The notes under the pieces were generated by a model. The model searched no databases, had not been told where the DNA came from, and saw nothing but the letters and a program-made list of their open reading frames with translations. From contig NZ_CP097562.1 of NCBI RefSeq assembly GCF_000487995.2, forward strand, positions 1,175,001 through 1,239,000: a DNA stretch of 64,000 nucleotides. Reading direction: 5' to 3'. Source of the stretch: Mucispirillum schaedleri ASF457. Its GTDB lineage: Bacteria; Chrysiogenota; Deferribacteres; Deferribacterales; Mucispirillaceae. The position numbers and the translations under genes were made by a program. Positions 36,231 through 45,561 of this stretch are shown here, one piece after another. Each line of letters opens with the position of its first letter. The stretch's first letter is position 1.

Positions 36231-37511
36231 ATGATTACATTTGATAAATGCAAATGTTTTAAAGGAAATATAAAAGTTCCAGCAGATAAATCTATTACAC
36301 ATAGAGCAGTAATTATGGGAAGTATGGCAGATGGTGTTACTGTTGTAAGAAATCCACTTATTTCAAGAGATACTCTTGCTACTATGAAGATTATGCAGCA
36401 GTTAGGGGTAAATATTGTAAATGAGACTTCAAGACTGCTTATACACTCAGAAGGTGTTAAAAATTTCAAAGAGCCTTATGATATTTTAAACTGTGATAAT
36501 TCAGGTACAACAGCTCGTCTTGTTATGGGTGTGCTTGCACCATGCAGTTTTTATTCAGTTTTATCAGGGGATGCATCACTTTTACGCAGACCAATGGCAA
36601 GAGTGATTAACCCGCTTGCAAAACTAGGTGCTGTTATTAAAGCTAAGGATAATAATAAATTACTGCCTGCAACAATACTTCCTGCTGACATGAAAGCAGG
36701 GGAGATTACTGCTGAAACAAAATCTGCTCAGGTAAAAAGTGCAGTGCTTTTAGCTGGGGTGCAGTTAGAAGGAGCTGTAAGCTATATAGAAAAAACAGCA
36801 ACACGGGACCATACAGAAAGAATGTTACAGGCTTTTGGTATAAAATGTGAAAATAATGATGGAAAAATAACTGTCCATGGTGGCAGTCTGCAATATACCC
36901 AGCTTGATGTTCCTGCTGATTTTTCTTCTGCTGCATTTTATATTGGTGCAGGGCTTATTTTTGAAGGTTCTGAAATAGTTATAGAAAACTGTGGTTTAAA
37001 TCCAAGCAGAACAGGACTTTTAAATGTTTTAAAAGATTTAGGTGTTGATGTAAAATATGAAATCACAAGCAATGAATATGAACCAATAGGCAGCATATAT
37101 ATAAAAAGTGCAAAAATAAAAGGCGGAAAAGTAAGCGGTGATATTATTGCAAATATGATAGATGAAATTCCAGTATTGGCAATGATTGCTCTTTTTGGTG
37201 AAGCTCCACTTGAAATTAGAGATGCAAAAGAACTTCGTGTTAAAGAATCAGACAGGATAGCTGCTCTTATAAATAATTTTAGAGAGTTAGGAGCAGAAAT
37301 AGAAGAATATGAAGATGGATTAAAAATATATCCACTTACAAAAGAGCCTGAAAAAGCAAAACTTTTAGCTTATGATGACCACAGAATATCTATGGTAAAT
37401 ATTATTCTTGCTAAAAAGTTTGGCATAAAAGTTCTTATGGATAATATTGCATCGCTTGATGTTTCATATCCTGATTTTATTGGTGATTTATTATCACTGG
37501 AAGAAAAATAA
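36231..37511 (+). CDS. aroA: 3-phosphoshikimate 1-carboxyvinyltransferase (EPSP synthase)
   Basis: A 426-residue enzyme that adds the enolpyruvyl group of PEP to shikimate 3-phosphate. Active-site segments are VPADKSITHRAVIMGSM, the NCDNSGTTARLVMGVL region (about 83-98), VKESDRIAAL and DDHRISMV. AGGAG precedes the ATG. It probably starts a new transcript with cmk, ispH and rpsA after the repeat gap, since tyrA ends 445 bases upstream. Its AGxxxPSD-like class for glyphosate sensitivity was not judged. Confidence 0.95.
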   Translation: MITFDKCKCFKGNIKVPADKSITHRAVIMGSMADGVTVVRNPLISRDTLATMKIMQQLGVNIVNETSRLLIHSEGVKNFKEPYDILNCDNSGTTARLVMGVLAPCSFYSVLSGDASLLRRPMARVINPLAKLGAVIKAKDNNKLLPATILPADMKAGEITAETKSAQVKSAVLLAGVQLEGAVSYIEKTATRDHTERMLQAFGIKCENNDGKITVHGGSLQYTQLDVPADFSSAAFYIGAGLIFEGSEIVIENCGLNPSRTGLLNVLKDLGVDVKYEITSNEYEPIGSIYIKSAKIKGGKVSGDIIANMIDEIPVLAMIALFGEAPLEIRDAKELRVKESDRIAALINNFRELGAEIEEYEDGLKIYPLTKEPEKAKLLAYDDHRISMVNIILAKKFGIKVLMDNIASLDVSYPDFIGDLLSLEEK

Positions 37512-37524
37512 TTAAGGTGAGATT

Positions 37525-38184
37525 ATGCAGGTAGCAATAGACGGACCAGCAGGAAGCGGTAAAAGCTCAGTATGTAAAATAATTGCAGAAAAATATTCTC
37601 TTACATATATTGATACTGGTGCAATGTATAGAAGCATAGCATGGATTAGTATCCATTTTGGAGAAGATAACCTTGTAGAAAAAGCAGGAAATACAGAGTT
37701 TATTTTAGAAGATAATGGAAGAAAAATATCTGTAAAATATGATAATAATGTATATGATTTAACAAAAGAAATACGCATGCCTGAGATTTCTGCTAAGGTG
37801 GCTTTTGCTGCATCAAACAGGGACATTAGAAAAATTTTAGTGAAGAAACAGCAGGCTTTTGCAGAAGGCAGTGATGTAATTATGGAAGGCAGAGATATTA
37901 CTACTGTTGTGCTTCCTAATGCTGATATTAAAATATATTTGACAGCAAGCCCAGAAGAGCGGGCAAAAAGACGCTTTAAAGAATGGGAAAGTATGGAACA
38001 AAATGAAGAATATGCAAAAGTATTAGAAGAAATAAAAAAACGAGATGAAATGGATATGAGTAGAAAAGAAAGCCCGCTTTTACAGTCAGAAGATGCAGTT
38101 TTGCTTGATACAACAGGGCTTTCATTAGAGCAGGTGGCAGATAAAATTGGAGAAATGATAATATCTTATAAAAATAAAAAATAA
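37525..38184 (+). CDS. cmk: Cytidylate kinase
   Basis: A 219-residue NMP kinase that phosphorylates CMP and dCMP. The P-loop IDGPAGSGKSSV is at residues 5-16, followed by TYIDTGAMYRSIAW, EGRDITTVVLPNADIKIYLTA and the LID-type KRRFKEW. SD AAGGTGAG. aroA-cmk-ispH-rpsA is a gene order shared with many deltaproteobacteria and related phyla. Confidence 0.95.
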   Translation: MQVAIDGPAGSGKSSVCKIIAEKYSLTYIDTGAMYRSIAWISIHFGEDNLVEKAGNTEFILEDNGRKISVKYDNNVYDLTKEIRMPEISAKVAFAASNRDIRKILVKKQQAFAEGSDVIMEGRDITTVVLPNADIKIYLTASPEERAKRRFKEWESMEQNEEYAKVLEEIKKRDEMDMSRKESPLLQSEDAVLLDTTGLSLEQVADKIGEMIISYKNKK

Positions 38185-38273
38185 AAAGTAATATAAAATA
38201 TTCTATTTTATTTGCCAAATGAAAAAAATTAGTATAAAATAACAATCCATACCATAGCTGAAAAGGAGCATTA

Positions 38274-39113
38274 ATGGAGATAATGGTTGCACGCTATGCA
38301 GGTTTTTGCTTTGGTGTTGAGCGTGCTATTGATATAGTAAAAGATGCTGCAAAAGAATACTCATCAGTAGTAACTTTTGGTCCTATTATACATAACCCGC
38401 AGGTTGTAGGGGAGCTCAAAGATGCAGGAGTTGCAACTGTTAAATCTCTTGATGAAGTATCAAAAGATATGTCTGTGGTAATAAGAAGCCATGGTATAGA
38501 AAGGAAAGAAGCAGAATTTCTTATAGAAAATGCTGGTAATGTGGTAGATGCTGCCTGTCCTTTTGTAAAAAAAGCACAAAGAGCTGCAGCAAGGTTATCT
38601 AAAAGCTGCGATTATATAGTTATCCTTGGGGAGTCTGACCATCCAGAAGTAAAAGGTATTGTCAGTTATATAGATATTCCCTATAAAGTTATAGAAAGTG
38701 CAGAAGAAGTTGATGCACTTGATTATGTGGAAAAATATGGGTTTTTAGCCCAGACAACACAAAGCATAAGCATATTTGAAAAAAGTGCAGAAAAATTAAA
38801 GCAAAAATGCAGCGAGCTTTCCATAGCACGAACAATATGCTCAGCTACTGAAAAACGGCAGGAAGCTGCTATTGAAGTAGCATCAAAAGTGGAAGTAATG
38901 ATAGTGGTCGGCGGTAAAAACAGTGCTAACACTACAAGGCTCTACCACCTTTGTAAAGAGATTTGTCCACATACTTATCATATAGAAACAGTTTCAGAGT
39001 TATCAGTAGAAATGTTTCAAAATATAAGTAAAGTTGGGCTTACAGCAGGAGCAAGCACTCCTGTATATCTGCTTGAAAAGGTGCGTGAATACATTTTAGA
39101 GGTCGCAAGATGA
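38274..39113 (+). CDS. ispH: 4-hydroxy-3-methylbut-2-enyl diphosphate reductase (LytB)
   Basis: A 279-residue [4Fe-4S] enzyme and last step of the MEP isoprenoid pathway. The three cluster ligands are Cys12 (GFCFGV), Cys95 (DAACPFV) and Cys189 (RTICSATEKRQ). GPIIHNPQVV and IRSHGI hold the conserved histidines. AAGGAGC precedes the ATG, and the stop overlaps the rpsA start by 4 bases (ATGA), so the two proteins are coupled. Confidence 0.96.
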   Translation: MEIMVARYAGFCFGVERAIDIVKDAAKEYSSVVTFGPIIHNPQVVGELKDAGVATVKSLDEVSKDMSVVIRSHGIERKEAEFLIENAGNVVDAACPFVKKAQRAAARLSKSCDYIVILGESDHPEVKGIVSYIDIPYKVIESAEEVDALDYVEKYGFLAQTTQSISIFEKSAEKLKQKCSELSIARTICSATEKRQEAAIEVASKVEVMIVVGGKNSANTTRLYHLCKEICPHTYHIETVSELSVEMFQNISKVGLTAGASTPVYLLEKVREYILEVAR

Positions 39114-40783
39114 GTAATGAAAACAGACAAAACGAAGAACGCATGGAAGATTTTGAGTCATTTTTTGAAGAGTCTCTCCAGCAATATCACACAGGTGCAG
39201 AAGTTAAAGGCACTATTGTAGAAATCAAGGGGGATACTGCTCTTATTAATTTTGGCTACAAAACAGAAGGTGTAGTTAATCGTTCAGAATTAGAAGATGA
39301 GAATGTTGGCGATGAAGTTGAACTTAGTATCGTTAAAATGAATAATAACGGCGTTTTTCTATCAAAAAAAGCAATCAACGCTAAAGGCGACTGGAGTGCT
39401 ATTAAAGAAAAAGAAAATAACGGTGAACCTGTTGAAGTTAAAATCACAGAATATGTCAACACTGAAAAAGTAAAAGGATACCGTGGCAAAGTTGGAGAGA
39501 TTGAAGCATTTATCCCAGAAACACACATTGATATTCATTTAAAAAATATAGACCCTGCAAAATTTTTGCATAAAACAGTTCTTGCAAAAATATTAAAAGC
39601 ACATGGTGGTAAAAGACAGTCAATTTTAGTTTCCCCTCGTCAGTATTTATCTGATGAAGCAAAAAAATTAAAAAGCGAATTTTTTGAAAAATATAATGTT
39701 GGCGATAAAATAAAAGGTGCTGTTAAAACATTAAAAGATTATGGTGCATTTATCAGTCTTGGCGGTATAGACGGATTTCTGCATAAAAATGAAATGAGCT
39801 GGGGCAGAGTAAAAAATCCTGCAAAATTTTTAGCAGAAAATGATGTTTTAGAAGTTGTGATATTAGAAATTGATAAAGCGGCTGGTAAAGTTGCTGTTGG
39901 TGTGAAACAGCTGCAAAAGGACCCATGGGATGATGCTGCAAAAAATTATCCAGAAGGCTCTAGTGTGAAAGGCACTGTAGTTGCAAGAAAAAGAGCAGGC
40001 TATGTTGTAGAAATTGCTCCAGGTATTGACGGATTTGTTCCAAACGAAGAAATCGGCTGGCTTAAAAACACTAAATCTACTTTAAACATTAAAGATATAG
40101 TAGAAGGCAGAGTTACTGGCTATGATAACGAGCGTAAAAGAGTTATTATGAGTGTTAAAGATTTAATAGATAACCCATGGAAAACTTTAAAAGAAGAAAA
40201 TCCAGAAGGCTCTATTGTAAAAGGGACTATTAAAAATATAACTGATTTTGGCTTATTTGTAGATTTTGGCAGCTTTTTAGATGGTTTAGTTCGCAAAGGC
40301 GATATATCATGGAGAGAAGAGCCTGCAAATTTAAATGAGCTATACAGTGTAGGTGATGTAGTTGAAGCAAAAATTTTACACATTGATGAAAATAAAGAGC
40401 GTATCAGCTTAGGTATTAAACAGTTAGAAGTAAACCCATGGAAAGAAGTAACAAAACTTCTGCCGCAGGGTAAAGCAGTTGAAGTAAAAATTACAGCTGT
40501 AAATAAACAGGGGCTTGAAGTGGAACTTCCGCTTGAAATGAAAGGTATTATTTTTGCAAGTGAATTAGACCCTGCAAAAGCATCTTTAGACCAGTATAAT
40601 GCAGGCGATACTGTAACCGCAACAGTTATCAAAACAGATAACAAAGAAAAACAGGTTATTCTTTCTATTAAAAAATATCTGCAGGATTCAGAACGCAGAG
40701 AAACAAAAGAGTATATGAAAAAAATGGAAACAAATATTGAAACAGGCTTTGGAAATATTTTCATGGATAAATTTGATAAATAG
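39110..40783 (+). CDS. rpsA: Ribosomal protein S1
   Basis: A 557-residue S1 protein with six S1/OB-fold repeats, starting near residues 33, 110, 197, 283, 366 and 453. Repeats 3 and 5 contain the RNA-binding GDKIKGAVKTLKDYGAFISLG-type and GTIKNITDFGLFVDFG sequences. The ispH stop overlaps its ATG. It would assist mRNA binding to the 30S subunit. A good terminator follows at 40811. Confidence 0.96.
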   Translation: MSNENRQNEERMEDFESFFEESLQQYHTGAEVKGTIVEIKGDTALINFGYKTEGVVNRSELEDENVGDEVELSIVKMNNNGVFLSKKAINAKGDWSAIKEKENNGEPVEVKITEYVNTEKVKGYRGKVGEIEAFIPETHIDIHLKNIDPAKFLHKTVLAKILKAHGGKRQSILVSPRQYLSDEAKKLKSEFFEKYNVGDKIKGAVKTLKDYGAFISLGGIDGFLHKNEMSWGRVKNPAKFLAENDVLEVVILEIDKAAGKVAVGVKQLQKDPWDDAAKNYPEGSSVKGTVVARKRAGYVVEIAPGIDGFVPNEEIGWLKNTKSTLNIKDIVEGRVTGYDNERKRVIMSVKDLIDNPWKTLKEENPEGSIVKGTIKNITDFGLFVDFGSFLDGLVRKGDISWREEPANLNELYSVGDVVEAKILHIDENKERISLGIKQLEVNPWKEVTKLLPQGKAVEVKITAVNKQGLEVELPLEMKGIIFASELDPAKASLDQYNAGDTVTATVIKTDNKEKQVILSIKKYLQDSERRETKEYMKKMETNIETGFGNIFMDKFDK

Positions 40784-40810
40784 ATTAGTTTATGTATAAA
40801 CCATCAATAA

Positions 40811-40838
40811 AGGGCTTAAAGTGATTTAAGTCCTTTTT
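40811..40838 (+). terminator. Intrinsic terminator after rpsA
   Basis: A 10-bp stem AGGGCTTAAA / TTTAAGTCCT with a GTGA loop (one G-U pair), followed by a run of T at 40834-40838. Confidence 0.8.
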
Positions 40839-40926
40839 ATATTATCAAAATATACATTCAATACTTTATTTTCAAATAAGCAGTATTTAATTATTATCTA
40901 AAATTTTATATTTCCAATTTACTATA

Positions 40927-42411
40927 CTAATCGCTTAATTTTAAAAATACAGTGTCTTCATAAAGCTCTGCACAGTTAGACGAAGGATATACGGGCATAC
41001 TTTCAATTAGTTTTTTTAAGTCATCAGGTGCACGAGATATATCTTTATTAATTATAATGCTGTTTAGTTTAATTTTTTCAGGAAGCCCCATAAGTCTTAA
41101 AAAACCATAAATTCTATGCGGCATTAATCTGCCACAACAGAAAAAAGAAGTATAAGCTAATGAGCCAGATGACTGTTTTAAATAATGTTTATTAGGTGTA
41201 ATGCTTCCATAAAATGCTATCTTATATTCACCTTTAAATATTTCTGGATATTTTGTATATATAATATCAAGTATTTTAGCAGCTGTCATTTTATCCTGTT
41301 CATACATAAGTTTGGCTGTGTTTTGGAGTTTTATATTACTTGATGTATTAACTGATATAATTATCAATGCAAATATCACAGCAATGCTTTTTAATATATT
41401 ATTATCCTTAAAAATATATAATAGTAAAAATATAAATGCTGGAAAAATAGCAAGTGGTGTCCTTGTTCTTTCAGTATTAATATTACCCATTAAAATTATT
41501 AAAGAATAAACAGCTAAAATAAAAAGAATAGATAAAAATATAAAAAATAATCTTTCTTTTATTTTTTTGAAATTAAACACTGCATATAAAACTGTTACAG
41601 CAGTATATAAATAAAACCATATATTAATAAATATAAATTTAGTTATTTTAATAATTATTTCTTTATAATCAGCATTATCTATAACCCAGAGAATTTGGTC
41701 AGTAAAATAACTTCTTATTTTTACTGTACCCATTTTATAAACTATATAATATATTATAAGTGATACTAATAATATCAATGTGCTTTTAATAATTAACATA
41801 AATGCTTTTTCTATATTTTTATCATTTATAAAATTAAGTATTACATTTAACATCATAACAGATAAAAAGACTGATACATTAGATTGATAAGATGAAACAC
41901 CAATAAAAAGCAAAAACACAGCAAGTAAATACATAAAAATATTTTTATTATTTTCTATTAATCTAAATGCTGCAGCAGCAAATAATAAGCCAATAAAGTT
42001 ATAAGCAGATTGAAAAAAGAAATGCTGCAAATATGTAAAATAAGTGGAGCTTATAAAAATAATAATAAATAAATTTTTTCCAGTGTTAGATACATTATGG
42101 CGGGATATTATTATAAGGGCTGCAAAGATTAATGATATAACACCAGTAAGCTGAGAAATAATATTGTATGAAAGAAAAGGAAATAAATTATGTAATATTA
42201 ATGACCCATAACGCTGCATTACAAACTGTTCAGTATAAGGACCATAAGCAGAATCTACTCCAAATTTAAAGGTGAATATGTCTATGGAATTAATTAATAT
42301 GCCAGAAATAAAAGATATTATTAAAACATCCCTATATTTTTTAAAAAATTCCTGAATATTTATTCCTGTATTATATATGCTTGTATTAACTTTTTCTAAG
42401 CATTTATACAT
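40927..42411 (-). CDS. GtrII-type polytopic glucosyltransferase
   Basis: A 494-residue membrane protein with about ten or more hydrophobic helices and a soluble C-terminal part (from about 370). SAYGPYTEQFVMQRYGSL near 52-69, IGVSSYQSNVSVFLSVM and GNINTERTRTPLA match the Glucos_trans_II family, which modifies O-antigen from the periplasmic side; the family call is by pattern, not by a search. The ATG at 42411 has AAGGTG upstream; an upstream TTG is less likely. Transcription starts from a promoter whose spacer is a G9 tract, so expression is probably phase-variable. It is not linked to other glycan genes here. Confidence 0.65.
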   Translation of the reverse strand: MYKCLEKVNTSIYNTGINIQEFFKKYRDVLIISFISGILINSIDIFTFKFGVDSAYGPYTEQFVMQRYGSLILHNLFPFLSYNIISQLTGVISLIFAALIIISRHNVSNTGKNLFIIIFISSTYFTYLQHFFFQSAYNFIGLLFAAAAFRLIENNKNIFMYLLAVFLLFIGVSSYQSNVSVFLSVMMLNVILNFINDKNIEKAFMLIIKSTLILLVSLIIYYIVYKMGTVKIRSYFTDQILWVIDNADYKEIIIKITKFIFINIWFYLYTAVTVLYAVFNFKKIKERLFFIFLSILFILAVYSLIILMGNINTERTRTPLAIFPAFIFLLLYIFKDNNILKSIAVIFALIIISVNTSSNIKLQNTAKLMYEQDKMTAAKILDIIYTKYPEIFKGEYKIAFYGSITPNKHYLKQSSGSLAYTSFFCCGRLMPHRIYGFLRLMGLPEKIKLNSIIINKDISRAPDDLKKLIESMPVYPSSNCAELYEDTVFLKLSD

Positions 42412-42442
42412 TGCCTGCACCTTTATTAATAAAATCAAGGGG

Positions 42443-42469
42443 ATTATATCATGGGGGGGGGAATGTCAA
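42443..42469 (-). promoter_or_regulatory. Consensus promoter with a poly-G/C spacer (phase-variable) for the GtrII-like gene
   Basis: On the minus strand -35 TTGACA (42469-42464) and -10 TATAAT (42448-42443) are both perfect. The 15-bp spacer contains a run of nine C (plus strand G 42453-42461). The ATG lies 32 bases after the -10. With two more bases in the run the spacer would be the optimal 17 bp. Confidence 0.8.
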
Positions 42470-42483
42470 TAAAAATATTTATT

Positions 42484-42915
42484 TTGGACTTATCCAAAAA
42501 AATTGGACTAAGTCATTTTGAGCCTGATTTTTAAAGGCGAAAAATCTAAATTATATATTAAAGCAGTGTATAATATATTTAAATTAGTTTATTCTTTTAG
42601 ATACATTGCATTATCACTCTTAGTAAGACACGGCAGCAGATTCATTAAGACAATGCAGGGACAGGAAGTCCCGTCTGAAAGTAAGCGACGGAAGCATTTA
42701 CTGCGACCAAGCGTAGTTTTTCAAATTCAAGGGGAGTGTTTTTTGCGATGCAAGGACTTTCCGAGCGAGTAGTGATGGAATCAAAAGTCCGTAGCTGGAC
42801 AGTATTTGAAAATAAAAGATAAATTAAATTACTTCGCCTTTTACTTTCAGTATGACCTAATTTATTTCATAAGCTCTTTATATGGATTAGTCTAATTTTT
42901 TTGGGTAAATCCATT
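42484..42915. repeat. Long dispersed element, subfamily 2, flanked by IS-like ends
   Basis: The outer edges read GGACTTATCC and, inverted, GGATTTACCC, each followed by an AAAAAAATT run and GACTA; they resemble the left end of the IS at 59571. Inside are the element's left end (GTCATTTTGAGCCTG from 42513), an inner right end near 42630, the hairpin GGGAC-AGGAA-GTCCC (42658-42672), the core GTCTGAAAGTAAGCGA (42673-42688), a stem GGACTTT (42754-42760) / AAAGTCC (42784-42790) and an outer right end finishing near 42856. The open frame across it is not conserved as protein. Confidence 0.85.
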
Positions 42916-43030
42916 TTTGTATTACAAGAGATAATATTCCGCAGTTAAATTTATAGTTTATTTATTTCCCTATTGCTTTTTTCATATATTATTGCAATAT
43001 TATATAAGAATTTAAGCATAAGGGTAAAAT

Positions 43031-44362
43031 ATGAATATATTAATAGCAGTAATAGTTCTTGGAGTGCTTGTGTTTGTCCATGAATTTGGTCATTTTATAG
43101 TGGCAAAATGGGCTAATGTATATGTAGAAAAGTTTTCAATAGGTTTTGGACCAGTGCTTTTAAGAAAAAAATATGGCGAAACAGAGTATGTGCTTTCTGC
43201 TCTGCCACTTGGCGGATATGTAAAAATGTATGGTGAGCAGAATGATGATGAGCCGGGACTTGAAAATTATGACACGACAAAAGAAGGCCGTTCCTTTAAA
43301 GATAAATCAGGCTGGCATAAAGCTGCTATTGTTTTTGCAGGCCCGCTTTTTAATGTAATTTTTGCAATACTTATTTTCTGGGGCTTATATATGACTGGTA
43401 TTCCGTCATATTCTGCTGTTATTGGCACAGTAGAATATGGCTCTGTTGCAGAAAATGCAGGGCTTAAAGCAGGGGACAGAATAGTAGCTGTTGATAATGA
43501 AAAAATCCGCTCGTGGAATGAATTTGTTTCTATTATAGCAGATAAGCCAAATGAAAAAGTAACAATTACACTATCAGATAACAGACAGATAAACTTAACA
43601 ATTGGTGAAAAAGAAGTTGCAGATATTTTTGGAGATAAAGAAAAAATCGGCTCAATAGGTGCTTCACTTCAAATAGATGCAGTTATTGGAGAAGTAATGC
43701 CTAATATGGCAGCAGCAGAAGCAGGACTTTTAAAAGGCGATAAAATATTATCAATTAATGGAGAAGAAATATTATCTTGGAATGATTCTGCTGATTTAAT
43801 AAGAAGTAAGCCGGGGCAGGAATTAATGGTAATAGTCGAAAGACAGGGTAAAGAACTGCCGTTTAAGTTAACACCAAAACCCACAGAGCAGGGCAGCGGC
43901 GAAAATAAAAAAACAGTTGGTTTAATAGGTATAGCACCAATAGATGGCGATATAAATGTCCGTTATGGTCCAGTAGATGCAATGGTAATGGGGTTAGAAA
44001 AATCCTATGAGCTTACAAAAATAATATATCTTGGCTTTGCAAAACTTGTGCAGAGAGAGATACCCGCAGATTCTCTTGGCGGGCCTATATTGATTGTAGA
44101 AACTGCGGCTCAGTCAGCAGAATCAGGCTTTTCAGCACTTTTAATATTTATGGCTGCAATAAGTATAAATTTAGCAGTATTTAATCTGCTGCCTATTCCT
44201 GTATTAGACGGCGGTCAGCTTGCAATAATTGGAGCAGAGGGTATCATGGGAAGACCACTTGGAGAAAAAGCCCTTGGAGCATTTCAAATGTTTGGACTGC
44301 TTGTTATAATATCTTTAATGGTATTTGCCTTTTATAATGATATAATGCGTTTGATTAAATAA
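43031..44362 (+). CDS. rseP: RIP metalloprotease RseP (site-2 protease)
   Basis: A 443-residue inner-membrane zinc protease. The catalytic HEFGH is at residues 17-21 in the first helix, and the second metal site is in NLLPIPVLDGG near 395. Two PDZ domains (about 120-195 and 205-290; ENAGLKAGDRIVAVDNE and AEAGLLKGDKILSINGE) lie between. It cleaves anti-sigma factors or leftover signal peptides in the membrane. AAGGGT precedes the ATG. Repeat elements lie on both sides. Confidence 0.95.
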   Translation: MNILIAVIVLGVLVFVHEFGHFIVAKWANVYVEKFSIGFGPVLLRKKYGETEYVLSALPLGGYVKMYGEQNDDEPGLENYDTTKEGRSFKDKSGWHKAAIVFAGPLFNVIFAILIFWGLYMTGIPSYSAVIGTVEYGSVAENAGLKAGDRIVAVDNEKIRSWNEFVSIIADKPNEKVTITLSDNRQINLTIGEKEVADIFGDKEKIGSIGASLQIDAVIGEVMPNMAAAEAGLLKGDKILSINGEEILSWNDSADLIRSKPGQELMVIVERQGKELPFKLTPKPTEQGSGENKKTVGLIGIAPIDGDINVRYGPVDAMVMGLEKSYELTKIIYLGFAKLVQREIPADSLGGPILIVETAAQSAESGFSALLIFMAAISINLAVFNLLPIPVLDGGQLAIIGAEGIMGRPLGEKALGAFQMFGLLVIISLMVFAFYNDIMRLIK

Positions 44363-44366
44363 AAGC

Positions 44367-44756
44367 TGGACTTACAAATTTTGTGTATCAGTCATTTTGA
44401 GCCTGATTTTTAAAGGCGAAAAATCTAAATGATATATTAAAGTAACATATAATATATTTAAATTATATACTTTTTAGATACTTATTCTTATCACTCTAAG
44501 TAAGACAGATAAGCAGGTTTATTAAGACAATACAGGGACAGGAAGTCCCGTCTGAAAGTAAGCGACGGGAGTATTTATTGCGACTAAGCGTAGTTTTTCA
44601 AATTCAAGGGGAGTGTTTTTTGCGACGCAAGGAATTTCCGAGCGAGTAGCGATGGAATCAAAAGTCCGTAGCTGGACAGTATTTGAAAATAAAGAATCAA
44701 TTAAACTACTTCTCCTTATCACTATCAGTAAGACAGGGAAGTATTCTCAGTATGCC
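44367..44756. repeat. Long dispersed element, subfamily 2, second copy
   Basis: Closely matches the 42484-42915 copy. It begins TGGACTTACAAATTTT, has GTCATTTTGAGCCTG at 44391, the hairpin GGGAC-AGGAA-GTCCC (44535-44549) and the core GTCTGAAAGTAAGCGA, with CCCGTC/GACGGG (44547-44552 with 44564-44569) closing it. The right end near 44734 is degraded. It fills the gap between rseP and the TetR gene; no other gene is seen. Confidence 0.85.
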
Positions 44757-44765
44757 TGTTTTTTT

Positions 44766-45344
44766 TCATTTAAGAGATGGGAATTGTTTTGCATAAGACA
44801 TAATGTCTGTAAAATATTCACCTGATAATATTTTAATAATAAACATAGTAATATCTTCAATAGATATTCTGCCTGCATCTGCATGCCACTGTTTAAATGC
44901 CATAGTTAGTCCGCCTGCAATAAAAGAGTTTGCAACACTATCACCAACAGAAATAGAACCCCGTTCATACATAATTGTTTTATCAAGATGTTCTTTTAAT
45001 ATATCGGCTAATATGCCGCCTAAAACTTCACTGGAATAAAGCTGAGCAAGTTTCTCATCTTCTGTAATACCAAGTAAGAAAAATAATATTAAATCGTATA
45101 ATGAATTAACACCGTTAGTTTTTGCCTGCTGTCTCCATTGACTAAATGTTTCTGCCAGATAAAATCTGATAACATCTTCTTTTGTGCCAAAAAGAGAATA
45201 AAATGTCTGGCGGGAAATACCTGCATGTGCACATATCTCTTTTATTGAAACATCATAATAAGACCTTTCCATTAGTATATCAAAAAAAGCTTCTGCTATT
45301 ATCTTTTGAGACTTAACCGCTGTTTTATGTTTGCCTTTATACAT
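44766..45344 (-). CDS. TetR/AcrR-family transcriptional regulator
   Basis: A 192-residue repressor-type protein. The N-terminal HTH is AFFDILMERSYYDVSIKEICAHAGISRQTFYSLF followed by the GTKEDVIRFYL helix (long motif split here by domain at about residues 19-62); the C-terminal ligand-binding part is all-helical. Its ligand is unknown. It is divergent from the aminotransferase gene 217 bases away, and the intergenic stretch has an inverted repeat that could be its operator. It lies 9 bases from the repeat element. Confidence 0.82.
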   Translation of the reverse strand: MYKGKHKTAVKSQKIIAEAFFDILMERSYYDVSIKEICAHAGISRQTFYSLFGTKEDVIRFYLAETFSQWRQQAKTNGVNSLYDLILFFLLGITEDEKLAQLYSSEVLGGILADILKEHLDKTIMYERGSISVGDSVANSFIAGGLTMAFKQWHADAGRISIEDITMFIIKILSGEYFTDIMSYAKQFPSLK

Positions 45345-45443
45345 ATTGTAACCCCTATATAAGAAAGCAACTAAGTTATTATTAGATATATATTATAAAG
45401 TAAAAAAATATTTTTATCAATAGTTATAATGTCGGATATTAAT

Positions 45444-45464
45444 ATACAAATGTAGAAATTGTAT
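45444..45464. promoter_or_regulatory. Candidate operator between the TetR gene and the aminotransferase gene
   Basis: The inverted repeat ATACAA-N9-TTGTAT lies about 100 bases from both divergent start codons. Size and position fit a TetR-family site; no experiment or second copy supports it. Confidence 0.35.
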
Positions 45465-45561
45465 TAAAATCATAAAAAAGAAAATTTGTTATAGTAAAAA
45501 AAATGATATAGTATATAATCAGCACTTGAAAGAATACATATAAATATGAAAGAGGTATATA

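Noticed and set aside
40120-40764. 214-residue frame opposite rpsA
   Set aside because: Antisense shadow; rpsA is certain on the other strand.
42518-42772. 84-residue open frame inside the long repeat
   Set aside because: It lies wholly in the element. The hairpin stems vary by compensatory base changes rather than by codon position, and no ribosome-binding site is seen.
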